NCBI GenBank assembly: GCA_018064755.1
Contig: JAGHUP010000004.1
Coordinates: forward strand, 16,042-80,041
Source: Candidatus Crickella equi
GTDB lineage: Bacteria > Bacillota > Clostridia > Peptostreptococcales > Anaerovoracaceae
Direction of reading: 5' to 3'
Length of the DNA stretch: 64,000 bases
The notes beneath the pieces were generated by a model, which saw only the letters and a list, made by a program, of their open reading frames with translations, did not search any database and was not told the origin of the DNA. Shown here one piece after another: positions 19,837-28,881 of this stretch. The stretch's first letter is position 1. Every line of letters starts with the position of its first letter. A program made the translations under genes and the position numbers.

Positions 19837-19922
19837 AAATCACCACCGCATTTCCATTTAAGGCATCTAATGCAGATATTATAATGTAAAAAAACACGGA
19901 AGACAAGTCCTCCGTGTTAATG

Positions 19923-22019
19923 TTATTCAAATAATTCATCTAGTATCTCTTCTCGCCATTCATCATTAAAGTCAGAATTAAGGCTGTCATAGGAAGCATT
20001 AGTAATGGAAATTAGCTTTTCACTCTCTACATTATTTTCTAATATTTTTACCATCTCCAATGTTGTTATTGGCATTATTCTAACACCTTTAACGATTTCA
20101 TTAGAATTACTTGATTGTAGCGGTACTGTTGCTACAGCTCTCCATATATTAATCGTATTATAATCTAAATAATTTGATACAAAAAATGTTATTGTTGGTT
20201 TAGGCGCAGCCGATACACACATGTTTACGGCATGTCTTAATACAGGCTCCCACTCTCCTCTCTTCTGAGCTTGAGGATTCATCATCGTTACCTCTAACAT
20301 AACAATTAAATCATCATATGTTGCAACAATATCCCCTGCTCCACCAGGTGCAAATCTTTCAGGTTCGAAATCAGCACCCATAGTTAGATTTAAACTTTCA
20401 TATAAGTTGTATTCCTTGTTTGAAATATAATACCAAGCTATTCCAACAACATATTCGTAAGCAGTCGGTATACTGCATGCCTTATTTACAATATCTCTTG
20501 AACCTGCACCCTGATCTGGATCATTAAATCCAGCTAATAATTTTATTACTTTATCTCTCGGATAATTATTCTTAATGTGTTCATTGAAATCACTTGCAAC
20601 TCTATCCCTCAATACCGATTTTAAGTCATCCTTTGAACTACCAAGAACATGCGATATTTGTTCAATGATTTCAGTTACTTGTCTTTCATCATATCCAAGT
20701 ATTTCACAAAGAGAAACATTTGATAAAAACTTTCTTTCCTGTTGACAAAATGCAACATCATCAACTTCCTTAAATATTTGTGATTTAAGATAGTCTTTAT
20801 TAAATACAATTTTATAGATGTCTGCATTTGCAAGTTCCGGCAATGCTCGTCCAAAAGAAATTAATCCAGAAGCAGAAAGTAATCTAGTTGTTGTATCTGA
20901 ATTCTCTCTGGCTTGATCAGACACTTTTGATAACCAATATTCAGAATAGAAAGTTTTATTAAAATGCTCTGTGTTTAAAAATGGACTATTTGAATTGGCT
21001 TCAATAAATTCTTCATGCTCATAAGCATTTTGACGACCAAAATCGAACACTTTTTGTCCATTACCAAAAGCCTGCTTTAACATATCTGATCCATCAGAAC
21101 AAGCCTCTTTCAACATTGCAAATCTAAGTGGACTTCTATCATGATAGTAATCATACAATTTCTTGTAGAATTCGTAATATACAATATTTGCAGTAGAACT
21201 ACTTTTTTTATTCTTTATATTCTGTTCAAAAGCATCCTGTCCAACGACACCCTCTATGCAAAATTCGTCAGGAATCTCAAATTCTTTTTCAAGAAATGAA
21301 AAATCGTTTTCTTTGACCATCTGCATAATTTCATCAGGATCCACAGGAGAATATGGAGAAAGTGACTGCACAATAGTTTTAAAATTGTTATTATCAAATC
21401 TATAATCTGACAGCAGTAAATATAGAGCCATGAATAATGGTGAATATGACATGCGTTTACCATTTTCATCAGGCTTCGTATACGTTCTGAATTTTACAAG
21501 TTGACGCAAAAGCAGAAGATTTGTTGTATCAATTGGTAACAAATTTTCTATTTCATCGTTCTGTATTGTGTTAGACATATATGCCAGTCCAGCTGGTGTA
21601 ATATTTCTTTCCTCAGTGGCAAATCCGAGCCTACACAGGTTGCTTGTATAATGTCTTGCTCTCTGTTCAATGTCGGTATCTAAAGATTTCATTAATTCTT
21701 TAGAAAGAACTTTGCGCTGTACAAGGTCTTCATCGGATACAGCAGAAATAAAAGCATCATAATTATCATGCTTTTTGAAAACCTCAGGAGAAGCTTCAAT
21801 AGCCTTTTGATAAAACCTATATTGTTGCAAACTTTTGGGATAAGTTGTCCATCCATCATTTGGATATTCTTCTTGAACTTCTTGTAGGCATTTCAAATAT
21901 ATATCGATGGCATTCAAAATATCGGACCTTCTGCCATTGGTATTCCATAGATTAAAAATCTGTTTAATATTATCAAGCTGCATCATCGTCATCTCCATAC
22001 ATAACCAAATACTATTCAC
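19923..22019 (-). CDS. AlwI-like type IIS restriction endonuclease
   Basis: RHYTSNLCRLGFATEERNITPAGLAYM; FAPGGAGDIVATYDDLIVMLEVTMMNPQAQKRGEWEPVLRHAV; adjacent to the methyltransferase. Confidence 0.75.
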   Translation of the reverse strand: MNSIWLCMEMTMMQLDNIKQIFNLWNTNGRRSDILNAIDIYLKCLQEVQEEYPNDGWTTYPKSLQQYRFYQKAIEASPEVFKKHDNYDAFISAVSDEDLVQRKVLSKELMKSLDTDIEQRARHYTSNLCRLGFATEERNITPAGLAYMSNTIQNDEIENLLPIDTTNLLLLRQLVKFRTYTKPDENGKRMSYSPLFMALYLLLSDYRFDNNNFKTIVQSLSPYSPVDPDEIMQMVKENDFSFLEKEFEIPDEFCIEGVVGQDAFEQNIKNKKSSSTANIVYYEFYKKLYDYYHDRSPLRFAMLKEACSDGSDMLKQAFGNGQKVFDFGRQNAYEHEEFIEANSNSPFLNTEHFNKTFYSEYWLSKVSDQARENSDTTTRLLSASGLISFGRALPELANADIYKIVFNKDYLKSQIFKEVDDVAFCQQERKFLSNVSLCEILGYDERQVTEIIEQISHVLGSSKDDLKSVLRDRVASDFNEHIKNNYPRDKVIKLLAGFNDPDQGAGSRDIVNKACSIPTAYEYVVGIAWYYISNKEYNLYESLNLTMGADFEPERFAPGGAGDIVATYDDLIVMLEVTMMNPQAQKRGEWEPVLRHAVNMCVSAAPKPTITFFVSNYLDYNTINIWRAVATVPLQSSNSNEIVKGVRIMPITTLEMVKILENNVESEKLISITNASYDSLNSDFNDEWREEILDELFE

Positions 22020-22141
22020 CTATGTATGACAATTATACCAAGATTGATCAAAAATCGCATCTGTAAAAGATGATTATATACCGCTTGACTTATCATGGTA
22101 TTAGAGACTATATATACCTACCATTCTCAAGGAGGTCTCAT

Positions 22142-22339
22142 ATGGGAAGATATAGAAGTATTAGTGGAACTATTGCTCAGATAAAGGCTGATGATCCAGA
22201 AACAGCAATAACTGAATCTTTACTAAGAAAGTTGATAAGAGAAGGATACATTCCTTCTGTAAAATCAGGTTGTAAATATCTAGTGGATTTGGACGATATT
22301 TATGATTATTTCTATGTGAAAAAGGGTCGTAAAAAATAG
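22142..22339 (+). CDS. excisionase-like small HTH protein
   Basis: ITESLLRKLIREGYIPSVKSGCKYLVDLDDIYDYF; AAGGAGG SD; start at 22142 rather than 22070. Confidence 0.6.
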   Translation: MGRYRSISGTIAQIKADDPETAITESLLRKLIREGYIPSVKSGCKYLVDLDDIYDYFYVKKGRKK

Positions 22340-22556
22340 CCATCCACAGCCCCGAGGTTGGGGGTTCAAAATTTGAAGTAAAAATCGTTAAAGCAGTTGC
22401 AATTACTGTGTTTGACGGAATAATTGTGCTTTTGAAATTTGAATTAACACTTATGCTAGTTTACCGTAGTTTCTGTTAATTTAATTAGTTTTACTAGATT
22501 TATACATAACTTTGGTGGCAATTTTATGTACATAACAAATTCTTCAAAAAATTAAA

Positions 22557-22584
22557 AGCCTTGGAACTCAGTGTTTCCAAGGCT
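22557..22584 (-). terminator. hairpin terminator next to att copy B
   Basis: AGCCTTGGAA...TTCCAAGGCT, T-rich on the minus strand. Confidence 0.65.
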
Positions 22585-22592
22585 TTCAGCGA

Positions 22593-22639
22593 TTTGGTTG
22601 CGGGGGGAGGACTTGAACCTCCGACCTCCGGGTTATGAG
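22593..22639 (-). repeat. att copy B: 47-nt tRNA-fMet 3' end
   Basis: Identical to 36219-36265 over 47 nt, beginning in the anticodon loop (CTCATAACCCGG...). Confidence 0.94.
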
Positions 22640-22835
22640 AGGCTATCGACCAATCTCATATTGTATCCCATCGGCTCCCACTGTCTATTATCTTATCACA
22701 TATTCTCTTGTCTTTGCAAACACTACACGGCTTTCAGCACCTTCCAACTATTGTATTTCGACTAGTAGCGTATTATAGCGTATTACGGCATTTATCCCCT
22801 TGTTCTGTCGTTGATGATGGATAAATGATGGATAT

Positions 22836-23303
22836 CTATTCTGTGTAAGTCTTTTTTGCAAGCCTTGAAACCTTTGCGCTATCATTTATTAGTTTTCGTA
22901 CCAATTCTTTTCCATGAACTGATATGTTTTTAGCCTTTTCCTCATCGAACATAGTACATGCTCTATGTACTAAATCATTTCTTTCGTCCTTCCATTTTTT
23001 AATATCTTGGATTAATTTCAGATCTACCTTTTTCGAAATGATTGGATGACCTTTTTCAATCTGATATTCAATGGAGTTGAGTTTTTTACCAAGAAGCTTA
23101 CTATCGCTATATGCGTTTTCGCATACTCTAGCCTTATCTAATATAGATGATGTTCTATCTTCAATAATTGCATACTCAATTAAGCATGCTTCAAACCAAA
23201 ACTCATTTTTTATGGCCTTGTTCAGCTTTGAAATTAGAATCGCATATGTATCCTGTTTTGCTTTATTCTGATTTATACTATTGTCCATGATTATATTTGA
23301 CAA
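22836..23303 (-). CDS. HEPN-like domain protein, function unknown
   Basis: WKDERNDLVHRAC matches the R-N-x3-H HEPN signature in a predicted all-helical 155-aa protein. Confidence 0.45.
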   Translation of the reverse strand: MSNIIMDNSINQNKAKQDTYAILISKLNKAIKNEFWFEACLIEYAIIEDRTSSILDKARVCENAYSDSKLLGKKLNSIEYQIEKGHPIISKKVDLKLIQDIKKWKDERNDLVHRACTMFDEEKAKNISVHGKELVRKLINDSAKVSRLAKKTYTE

Positions 23304-23396
23304 CCCATTATTAATTACACTTCAAAACGAATTACAACAGAACTATATTATATATTGTATCATAATAATCTTAATCACTCATATCAAAATCGAGTA

Positions 23397-23426
23397 TTAC
23401 AATCAAATATGCTAGTATGTTATAAT
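23397..23426 (+). promoter_or_regulatory. promoter of type I toxin mRNA
   Basis: TTACAA-N18-TATAAT. Confidence 0.65.
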
Positions 23427-23502
23427 ACACCCATAGGCAAGGATCTATCATAGCGGTGAAATCTAGCCTCTGGTATCGCATTGCGATTAAGGAGGTGATT
23501 GC

Positions 23503-23580
23503 ATGACCAATTATGAACTATTTATGGCTCTTGTGGCCGTAGCCTCATTAATTGTAGCAAGTAATAGAAAAAACCGCTAA
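23503..23580 (+). CDS. 25-aa hydrophobic type I toxin peptide (Fst/TxpA/holin-like toxin type)
   Basis: MTNYELFMALVAVASLIVASNRKNR; GGAGGTGATT SD; TM segment plus basic tail. Confidence 0.75.
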   Translation: MTNYELFMALVAVASLIVASNRKNR

Positions 23581-23662
23581 GAGTTGGCGCCTCTAGCGGT
23601 TTTTAAATAAAAATCTTATTTATAAATCCAGAGGTCACCGCTTAACGGTAGCTCTCCTTGCC
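23567..23662 (-). ncRNA. putative convergent antisense antitoxin RNA of the type I TA locus
   Basis: Minus-strand promoter TTGAAA-N17-TAAAAT (23694 to 23666); 5' part repeats that of the toxin mRNA (ATAGGCAAGGA, GCGGTGA, CCTCTGG); shared terminator. Confidence 0.65.
23570..23604. terminator. bidirectional terminator shared by toxin mRNA and antitoxin RNA
   Basis: AAACCGCT-AAGAG...CTCT-AGCGGTTT with A/T tracts on both sides. Confidence 0.75.
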
Positions 23663-23704
23663 TATATTTTATTACTATTTATTTTCATTTTCAAGATATT
23701 TTTA

Positions 23705-25093
23705 CTATGCGAATATTTCTGAAAGAATCTCTGCATTTCTCTGCTCAGCAGCACTCATGATGTGCGAATAGATGTTAGTCGTCGTGCTGACCTGGTTATG
23801 TCCTAGCCTCTTGGAAACCGATACCGGATCAACGCCATGAAAGATTAACGCCGATGCGACCGAGTGCCTGAATGCATGTGCATTGAGATGTGGCAGGCCG
23901 TTCTTTTCCTCAACCCTGGTCAACCAGGAAGATAGTGTATCTGGTCTTATTGGCAAGCCGTTATCTCTCACGAAGATGAAATCGTTATCCGGTGCTATGC
24001 GTTTCCAGGAAAGGCCTTCCTTCAAGAGGTCATATTCTTCCTTGTACCCCTTAAGCATATCCATCATCAGCTGTGGCATCGAAATCGTTCGCTTGGATGT
24101 TACCGTTTTCGGAGTGTCTACATATACGCCTTTACTCGGTGTACACACAACGTTCTTTTCAATCTTAATTGTATTTTTTTCCCAATTTACATTGTGCCAT
24201 TCCAGACCGAGAACCTCGCCTCTACGAGCACCGGTGAATATCAGCATATATCCAAGCAGTCTGCGCTGACTAGGCTCTTTGTCGAAAGCAGCCTCAATCT
24301 CCTTGATCATCTCTGGCTCGAAATAGTTTGCTTCGTGCACGTTCTGCTTTGGAGTAGTTGCACGCTTGGCCATGTTGTATGGCACGAGCATTTCTTTCTC
24401 AGCCTGCGACAACACCGATGATATGAATCGGTGGTATTCCTTTACTGTCTTAGGCGACAGTGTCTTCGCGGTAAGTTCCACCCGGAATATCGAATCCACC
24501 TTGCAGCCTAGTATCTCTGAAATCTCAGTAGCCTTCTTGAGGTTTATTGAATAACCGTCAATTGCACGCTTGAGCGTAGAGTGTGAGCAATGTGCCCTCC
24601 TGGATATCTCATCCATCGACAAGCCGCTCTTTTCTACAACCTTCTTCAGCTTCGGTGTAGCGATTGCCTTAGACTCTTTATCGAGTGGCGTTTCCAGAAG
24701 TTGAGTATAGAACTTATTCAGGAACGCCGGCTTGATATCCTTAATCTTCATATACCCCATAACCGGATAAATGCGTTTAGTGAACTCTCGATATCTGTGT
24801 TCAGTTGTAGGTTTTAGAGTGCCGTTTGCAACTTTCATATCAATTACGTATTCTGCGTATTCCTGAAAAGTTACTCGGCTGTCCGTCTCAACTCCACCAA
24901 GACAGTCTCGCTCATACACAGCTGCAAAATCCTGTGCTCTCTTTCTGGCTGTCTTATCTGACCAGGTGGGTTCTGCCCGGTATGTGGTCGAGAACGGTTT
25001 TAATAGTTTACCGTTAAGGTCTCGGCCACGTGACACTCTGATCTGAAATGATAAGGAGCCATCTTTATTTCTGAACTCTCTTATACTAGCCAT
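23705..25093 (-). CDS. tyrosine recombinase/integrase with inserted HTH segment
   Basis: ARRGEVLGL, HAFRHSVASAL, LGHNQVSTTTNIYSH catalytic motifs; internal KSGLSMDEISRRAHCSHSTLKRAIDG. Confidence 0.93.
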   Translation of the reverse strand: MASIREFRNKDGSLSFQIRVSRGRDLNGKLLKPFSTTYRAEPTWSDKTARKRAQDFAAVYERDCLGGVETDSRVTFQEYAEYVIDMKVANGTLKPTTEHRYREFTKRIYPVMGYMKIKDIKPAFLNKFYTQLLETPLDKESKAIATPKLKKVVEKSGLSMDEISRRAHCSHSTLKRAIDGYSINLKKATEISEILGCKVDSIFRVELTAKTLSPKTVKEYHRFISSVLSQAEKEMLVPYNMAKRATTPKQNVHEANYFEPEMIKEIEAAFDKEPSQRRLLGYMLIFTGARRGEVLGLEWHNVNWEKNTIKIEKNVVCTPSKGVYVDTPKTVTSKRTISMPQLMMDMLKGYKEEYDLLKEGLSWKRIAPDNDFIFVRDNGLPIRPDTLSSWLTRVEEKNGLPHLNAHAFRHSVASALIFHGVDPVSVSKRLGHNQVSTTTNIYSHIMSAAEQRNAEILSEIFA

Positions 25094-25165
25094 TTATCCC
25101 TCCACTAGTTCTTATAGTTACACACATATATCGCTCTGCAGAAGAATAAAAGCAAGTACTACTAT

Positions 25166-25639
25166 TTATACTTCTGCAAAATCCTCCTGTGCCGATTTAC
25201 GATGCATTAATGGATCATCGTCATCTGGCTCAGGATAAAATCTTATATCTACGAAGATATTTCTAACATCTTTAAGTGAATGTTCTGCCTTGGCAGTTTT
25301 AGCTTTTGAATATACCAAGGCCTCAATCTCTTTTCTATCTTCATCAGGGAGTGAAAGATAAGTTGTTGCAAAATGCTCAGCATCGTACATTTGGTACATA
25401 TTATCAAGAAATGGTGCTGCCTCAGTAATATTGTGTTCAAGATTCTCTCTTTCTTCCTCAAGCTCTGCTAGATTAACACAAAAGTACTCTGCCAATTTGA
25501 GCATCATTTCATATGATGGATTCCTCTTGCCGGTTTCCCACATTGCAACAGTTCCGGTTGATATACCGAAGTCTTTAGCAAATCTTTCCTGAGTAAGTCC
25601 TGCCTGTTTCCTAAGTGTTTTAATTCTATCCTTAAACAT
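25166..25639 (-). CDS. XRE-family repressor
   Basis: IKTLRKQAGLTQERFAKDFGISTGTVAMWETGKRNPSYEMMLKLAEYF. Confidence 0.88.
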   Translation of the reverse strand: MFKDRIKTLRKQAGLTQERFAKDFGISTGTVAMWETGKRNPSYEMMLKLAEYFCVNLAELEEERENLEHNITEAAPFLDNMYQMYDAEHFATTYLSLPDEDRKEIEALVYSKAKTAKAEHSLKDVRNIFVDIRFYPEPDDDDPLMHRKSAQEDFAEV

Positions 25640-25876
25640 TGTTGACTCCTTTTTGACGTTGATTGGCTTATTCTTTTCTCTCTTTTACTTTCGTTCTGTT
25701 TCTTTGAACAATGTTATATTATCACTCAAGGTTATGTTCGTCAATAGAATAGTGTGAGATTTTTGATATTTTTTATACTTAAAGTGAGTTTTCATATTGA
25801 CGCGGACAACCTTATTTGTTAAAATATAACTGTAAGTGAGGATTTGGCCTCAAATTTTGAAGAAAGGAGCAAAACA
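25640..25876. promoter_or_regulatory. divergent repressor/excisionase control region
   Basis: Divergent genes; inverted half-sites (atCACTCAAgg, cTTAAAGTGAgt) in an AT-rich region. Confidence 0.4.
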
Positions 25877-26104
25877 ATGCAGAACAGAGAAATGTCACCA
25901 AGAATGATGACTGTCAGAGAAGTTGCTAGCACCGGCGTGCTTTCCGAGCATGCGCTGAGAGTTCTACTTAAGAAAGGTAAACTTCCTGCGATCTATGTAG
26001 GCAACAAGGCACTCATCAATTTTGACAAGCTGTGCGAGAACTTAAACAGCCTGTCATCGAACGTTATCACTGCAGAGGAGATGTACGTCTATGACCACGA
26101 ATAA
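25877..26104 (+). CDS. excisionase-like small HTH protein
   Basis: MTVREVASTGVLSEHALRVLLKKGKLPAIYVGNKALINFDKL; AAAGGAG SD; start at 25877. Confidence 0.65.
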   Translation: MQNREMSPRMMTVREVASTGVLSEHALRVLLKKGKLPAIYVGNKALINFDKLCENLNSLSSNVITAEEMYVYDHE

Positions 26105-28421
26105 CCGCTATGAGCATTTGTCACCAATAATAATGGATGAAGGTCAGATCTGCTTGTGGCGATATGAGGAAGTCGGCGGAAGAAAAACGAAGGTGCCCTA
26201 TCAGATAAATGGCAAGAGAGCGGATTCAACTAATCCCGAAACATTCTCTTCATATTATAAGGCACTCGAAGTTGTGGATGATTATGACGGAATTGGCCTC
26301 GGAGTATTCGAGCCGTTCATGGCTGTAGACATCGACCACTGCGTCGAGGATGGCGAGCCAAACGAAACGGCCAAGAAGATTATCGATACTTTGAAGTCAT
26401 ATACCGAGATCAGCCCTTCCGGAAAAGGCATACGTATAATAGGAAAGCTTTCGGGATTTGAATATGACCGAGACAATTACTACATCAACAACAGCAAAGT
26501 CGGAATTGAAATCTATGTACATGGATGCACGAATAAGTTCGTAACGCTCACTGGCAATACGTGTGGTAGCGGATGGGCTGTTAAAGAAATCGATCATGAC
26601 GCATTACTGGAGGTACTCGACAGATATATGGTCAGGCCGGTTAAGAAGTCTGTCAGAGAAGTTGCCGATGTTCCAGGTAGCTGCTTGACCGATGAAGAAG
26701 TTCTCGAAAAGGCAAACGCCGCCAAGAACTCGCAGAAGTTTAAGGAATTGTGGGATGGCCGCTATGCCAAAGAGAACACCGAAGAAAGTCAGCAGGAATA
26801 CGACCTTGCGCTGTGCTCTCTTCTCGCCTTCTGGTGTGGTGGAGACATGGATCAGATTGATAGATTGTTCCGTCAGTCCGGTCTGTACCGAGAGAAATGG
26901 GAACGCGATGACTATCGCAGCAACACTCTCGTCAAAGCCATCACCGGCTGTAACACATTCTATAAACCGAAAGAGTTATATATGGAAGATGACTCGCAGT
27001 ATGTGCTTGAGGCTGTATTCGGACTTGATCCTGCTAACAATGCCAGATATCCGGGCAACGACCTCGGCTTTGGCAGACTCTACGCTGATGTGTTTAAGGA
27101 CACAGTGAGATATGTTCCGGAGCGTAAGAAGTGGTACATCTATGACGGTTCCAGGTGGGTTCCTGATGTCGGCGCACTGAAAGCTATGGAATTGTGCAAG
27201 GCACTTGCCGATGCTCTACTCCACTACACAGCTAATCTTCCAAGTTCAGAGCTCAAGGAATTCTGGATAGATATGTGTAAGAAGTGGAATAACCGCCGGT
27301 ACAGAGAAACTTACCTCAAGGAAGCGCAGAGCGTCTATCCGATCTCTATGGAGGAGTTCGATGCCGATAAGTACTTGCTCAATTGTAAGAACGGCACGCT
27401 CAATCTCCTCACAGGAGAATTCAAAAGCCATAGTCCGGCAGACAAACTTACCAAGATGGCGCCTGTCGACTATGACAAGTATGCGCGCAATGGCAGATGG
27501 CTCAGCTTCATCAAGGAAGTCATGAGCAATGACGATGACAAAGCATTGTTCCTGCAGAAGTCGCTCGGCTACGGCATCAGTGGTGATACTCGTCACGAGT
27601 GCATGTTCTTCCTCTACGGAGAGACCACTCGCAATGGTAAGGGAACACTGATGGAAAGCATCCTGAGTGTGCTCGGCGATTATGGCAAAGCTACAAGGCC
27701 TGAGACAATCGCACAGAAGCAGAATGTTAACAGCCAGGCACCAAGCGAGGACATCGCTAGACTCGCAGGAATACGTTTCGCTAACATATCCGAGCCAAGC
27801 AGAGGCTTATACCTGAACACTGCTCAGGTTAAGAGCATGACCGGTAACGACACACTGAACGCCAGATTCTTGAATGAGAACTCATTCGACTTCAAGCCGC
27901 AGTTCAAGCTGTACGTCAATACCAACTATCTGCCTGTGATTAATGACCTCACGCTATTCTCTAGCGGTAGAGTGATTGTCATCCCATTCGACAGACACTT
28001 TGAAGAATGGGAACAAGATAAATCTCTCAAGGAAGATTTTAACAGACCGGAAGCTAAAAGCGCAATTCTAAACTGGCTGATTGACGGATTTAATCTACTT
28101 CAGTCAGAAGGTCTCGAACAGCCGGATTCGGTAAGGAAGGCAATCCAGGAGTATGAGTATGAAAGCAATAAAGTAGTTCAATTTAGAGACGAGTGTATGA
28201 TACCGCTCACTGGTTACAGATTAAAAGCGAAAGAAATTTACGAAGCCTATAAAACATGGAATGAAAAGAATGGATACTACGCAGAAAGCTACAAGAACTT
28301 TATGCCTGAGCTACGTAAGGTTGGCAAGGTTAGCAGGCAGAGACCTAGTGACGGTGGCGAGAAAGTCACAGTGCTTGAAGGCTTCAAGTTTGTACGGGAA
28401 TACGATTATCACAACTGGTAA
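26091..28421 (+). CDS. P4/D5-type phage primase-helicase (replication protein)
   Basis: N-terminal primase-like segment (GLGVFEPFMAVDIDHCVEDG), helicase motif FFLYGETTRNGKGTLMESI. Confidence 0.88.
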   Translation: MTTNNRYEHLSPIIMDEGQICLWRYEEVGGRKTKVPYQINGKRADSTNPETFSSYYKALEVVDDYDGIGLGVFEPFMAVDIDHCVEDGEPNETAKKIIDTLKSYTEISPSGKGIRIIGKLSGFEYDRDNYYINNSKVGIEIYVHGCTNKFVTLTGNTCGSGWAVKEIDHDALLEVLDRYMVRPVKKSVREVADVPGSCLTDEEVLEKANAAKNSQKFKELWDGRYAKENTEESQQEYDLALCSLLAFWCGGDMDQIDRLFRQSGLYREKWERDDYRSNTLVKAITGCNTFYKPKELYMEDDSQYVLEAVFGLDPANNARYPGNDLGFGRLYADVFKDTVRYVPERKKWYIYDGSRWVPDVGALKAMELCKALADALLHYTANLPSSELKEFWIDMCKKWNNRRYRETYLKEAQSVYPISMEEFDADKYLLNCKNGTLNLLTGEFKSHSPADKLTKMAPVDYDKYARNGRWLSFIKEVMSNDDDKALFLQKSLGYGISGDTRHECMFFLYGETTRNGKGTLMESILSVLGDYGKATRPETIAQKQNVNSQAPSEDIARLAGIRFANISEPSRGLYLNTAQVKSMTGNDTLNARFLNENSFDFKPQFKLYVNTNYLPVINDLTLFSSGRVIVIPFDRHFEEWEQDKSLKEDFNRPEAKSAILNWLIDGFNLLQSEGLEQPDSVRKAIQEYEYESNKVVQFRDECMIPLTGYRLKAKEIYEAYKTWNEKNGYYAESYKNFMPELRKVGKVSRQRPSDGGEKVTVLEGFKFVREYDYHNW

Positions 28422-28428
28422 TACGGTT

Positions 28429-28514
28429 TGTGGCAGTATGTGGCACTTAATTTAAGCCCTTTCTATATATGCCATATATGAAACTCATTAAAACATGTGC
28501 CACAAAGTGCCACA
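28429..28514. promoter_or_regulatory. candidate replication origin with paired inverted iterons
   Basis: TGTGGCA at 28429 and TGTGGCAC at 28439; GTGCCACA at 28497 and 28507; AT-rich 50 bp between; immediately 3' of the primase-helicase gene. Confidence 0.6.
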
Positions 28515-28605
28515 TGTGATAATCCGCTGTGGTAGCAGACTGCGAAGACAATAAATGACAACAATAAAGTAAAACAAATAATTCTATTAGAAGGAGGATT
28601 AAACA

Positions 28606-28881
28606 ATGAATGCATTTAGACCGATTGGAATAATCAATGCAAAGCTCTCATCGAGCTATGTCAGCTTAGCTGATTTTAACGATGATAAATATGATGCCGT
28701 TGCTCTCTACGCAGATAAGAACGACAGACCGCTCATTGTATGTGCAAGCAAGTCGTGTGAGCCTGCTAGATATAGAGTAATCTACGGCCAGAGTGTATGC
28801 TTCTTTACCAGTTTCAAGGATGTGCAGGATTTCTGCGAGAAGCATAATTACAAGATGATTAGAGAAGGAGGAAGACGATAA
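28606..28881 (+). CDS. hypothetical protein
   Basis: ORF with GAAGGAGG SD, collinear with replication gene. Confidence 0.65.
   Translation: MNAFRPIGIINAKLSSSYVSLADFNDDKYDAVALYADKNDRPLIVCASKSCEPARYRVIYGQSVCFFTSFKDVQDFCEKHNYKMIREGGRR

Larger units (their letters stand above)
16604..22592. mobile_element. Element 2: defence island in tRNA-fMet, no integrase found
   Basis: Bounded by tRNA 3'-end copies A and B; 18-bp repeats TAACTTTGGTGGCAATTT inside each end (16781-16798, 22507-22524). Confidence 0.8.

Noticed and set aside
16604-22592. Element 2 as a simple passenger mobilised by the element 1 integrase
   Set aside because: Core site is shared but the arm-like terminal repeats differ between the elements; kept only as a question to test
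22593-22639. Possible additional tRNA gene
   Set aside because: Only the anticodon loop to the CCA end is present; interpreted as att site
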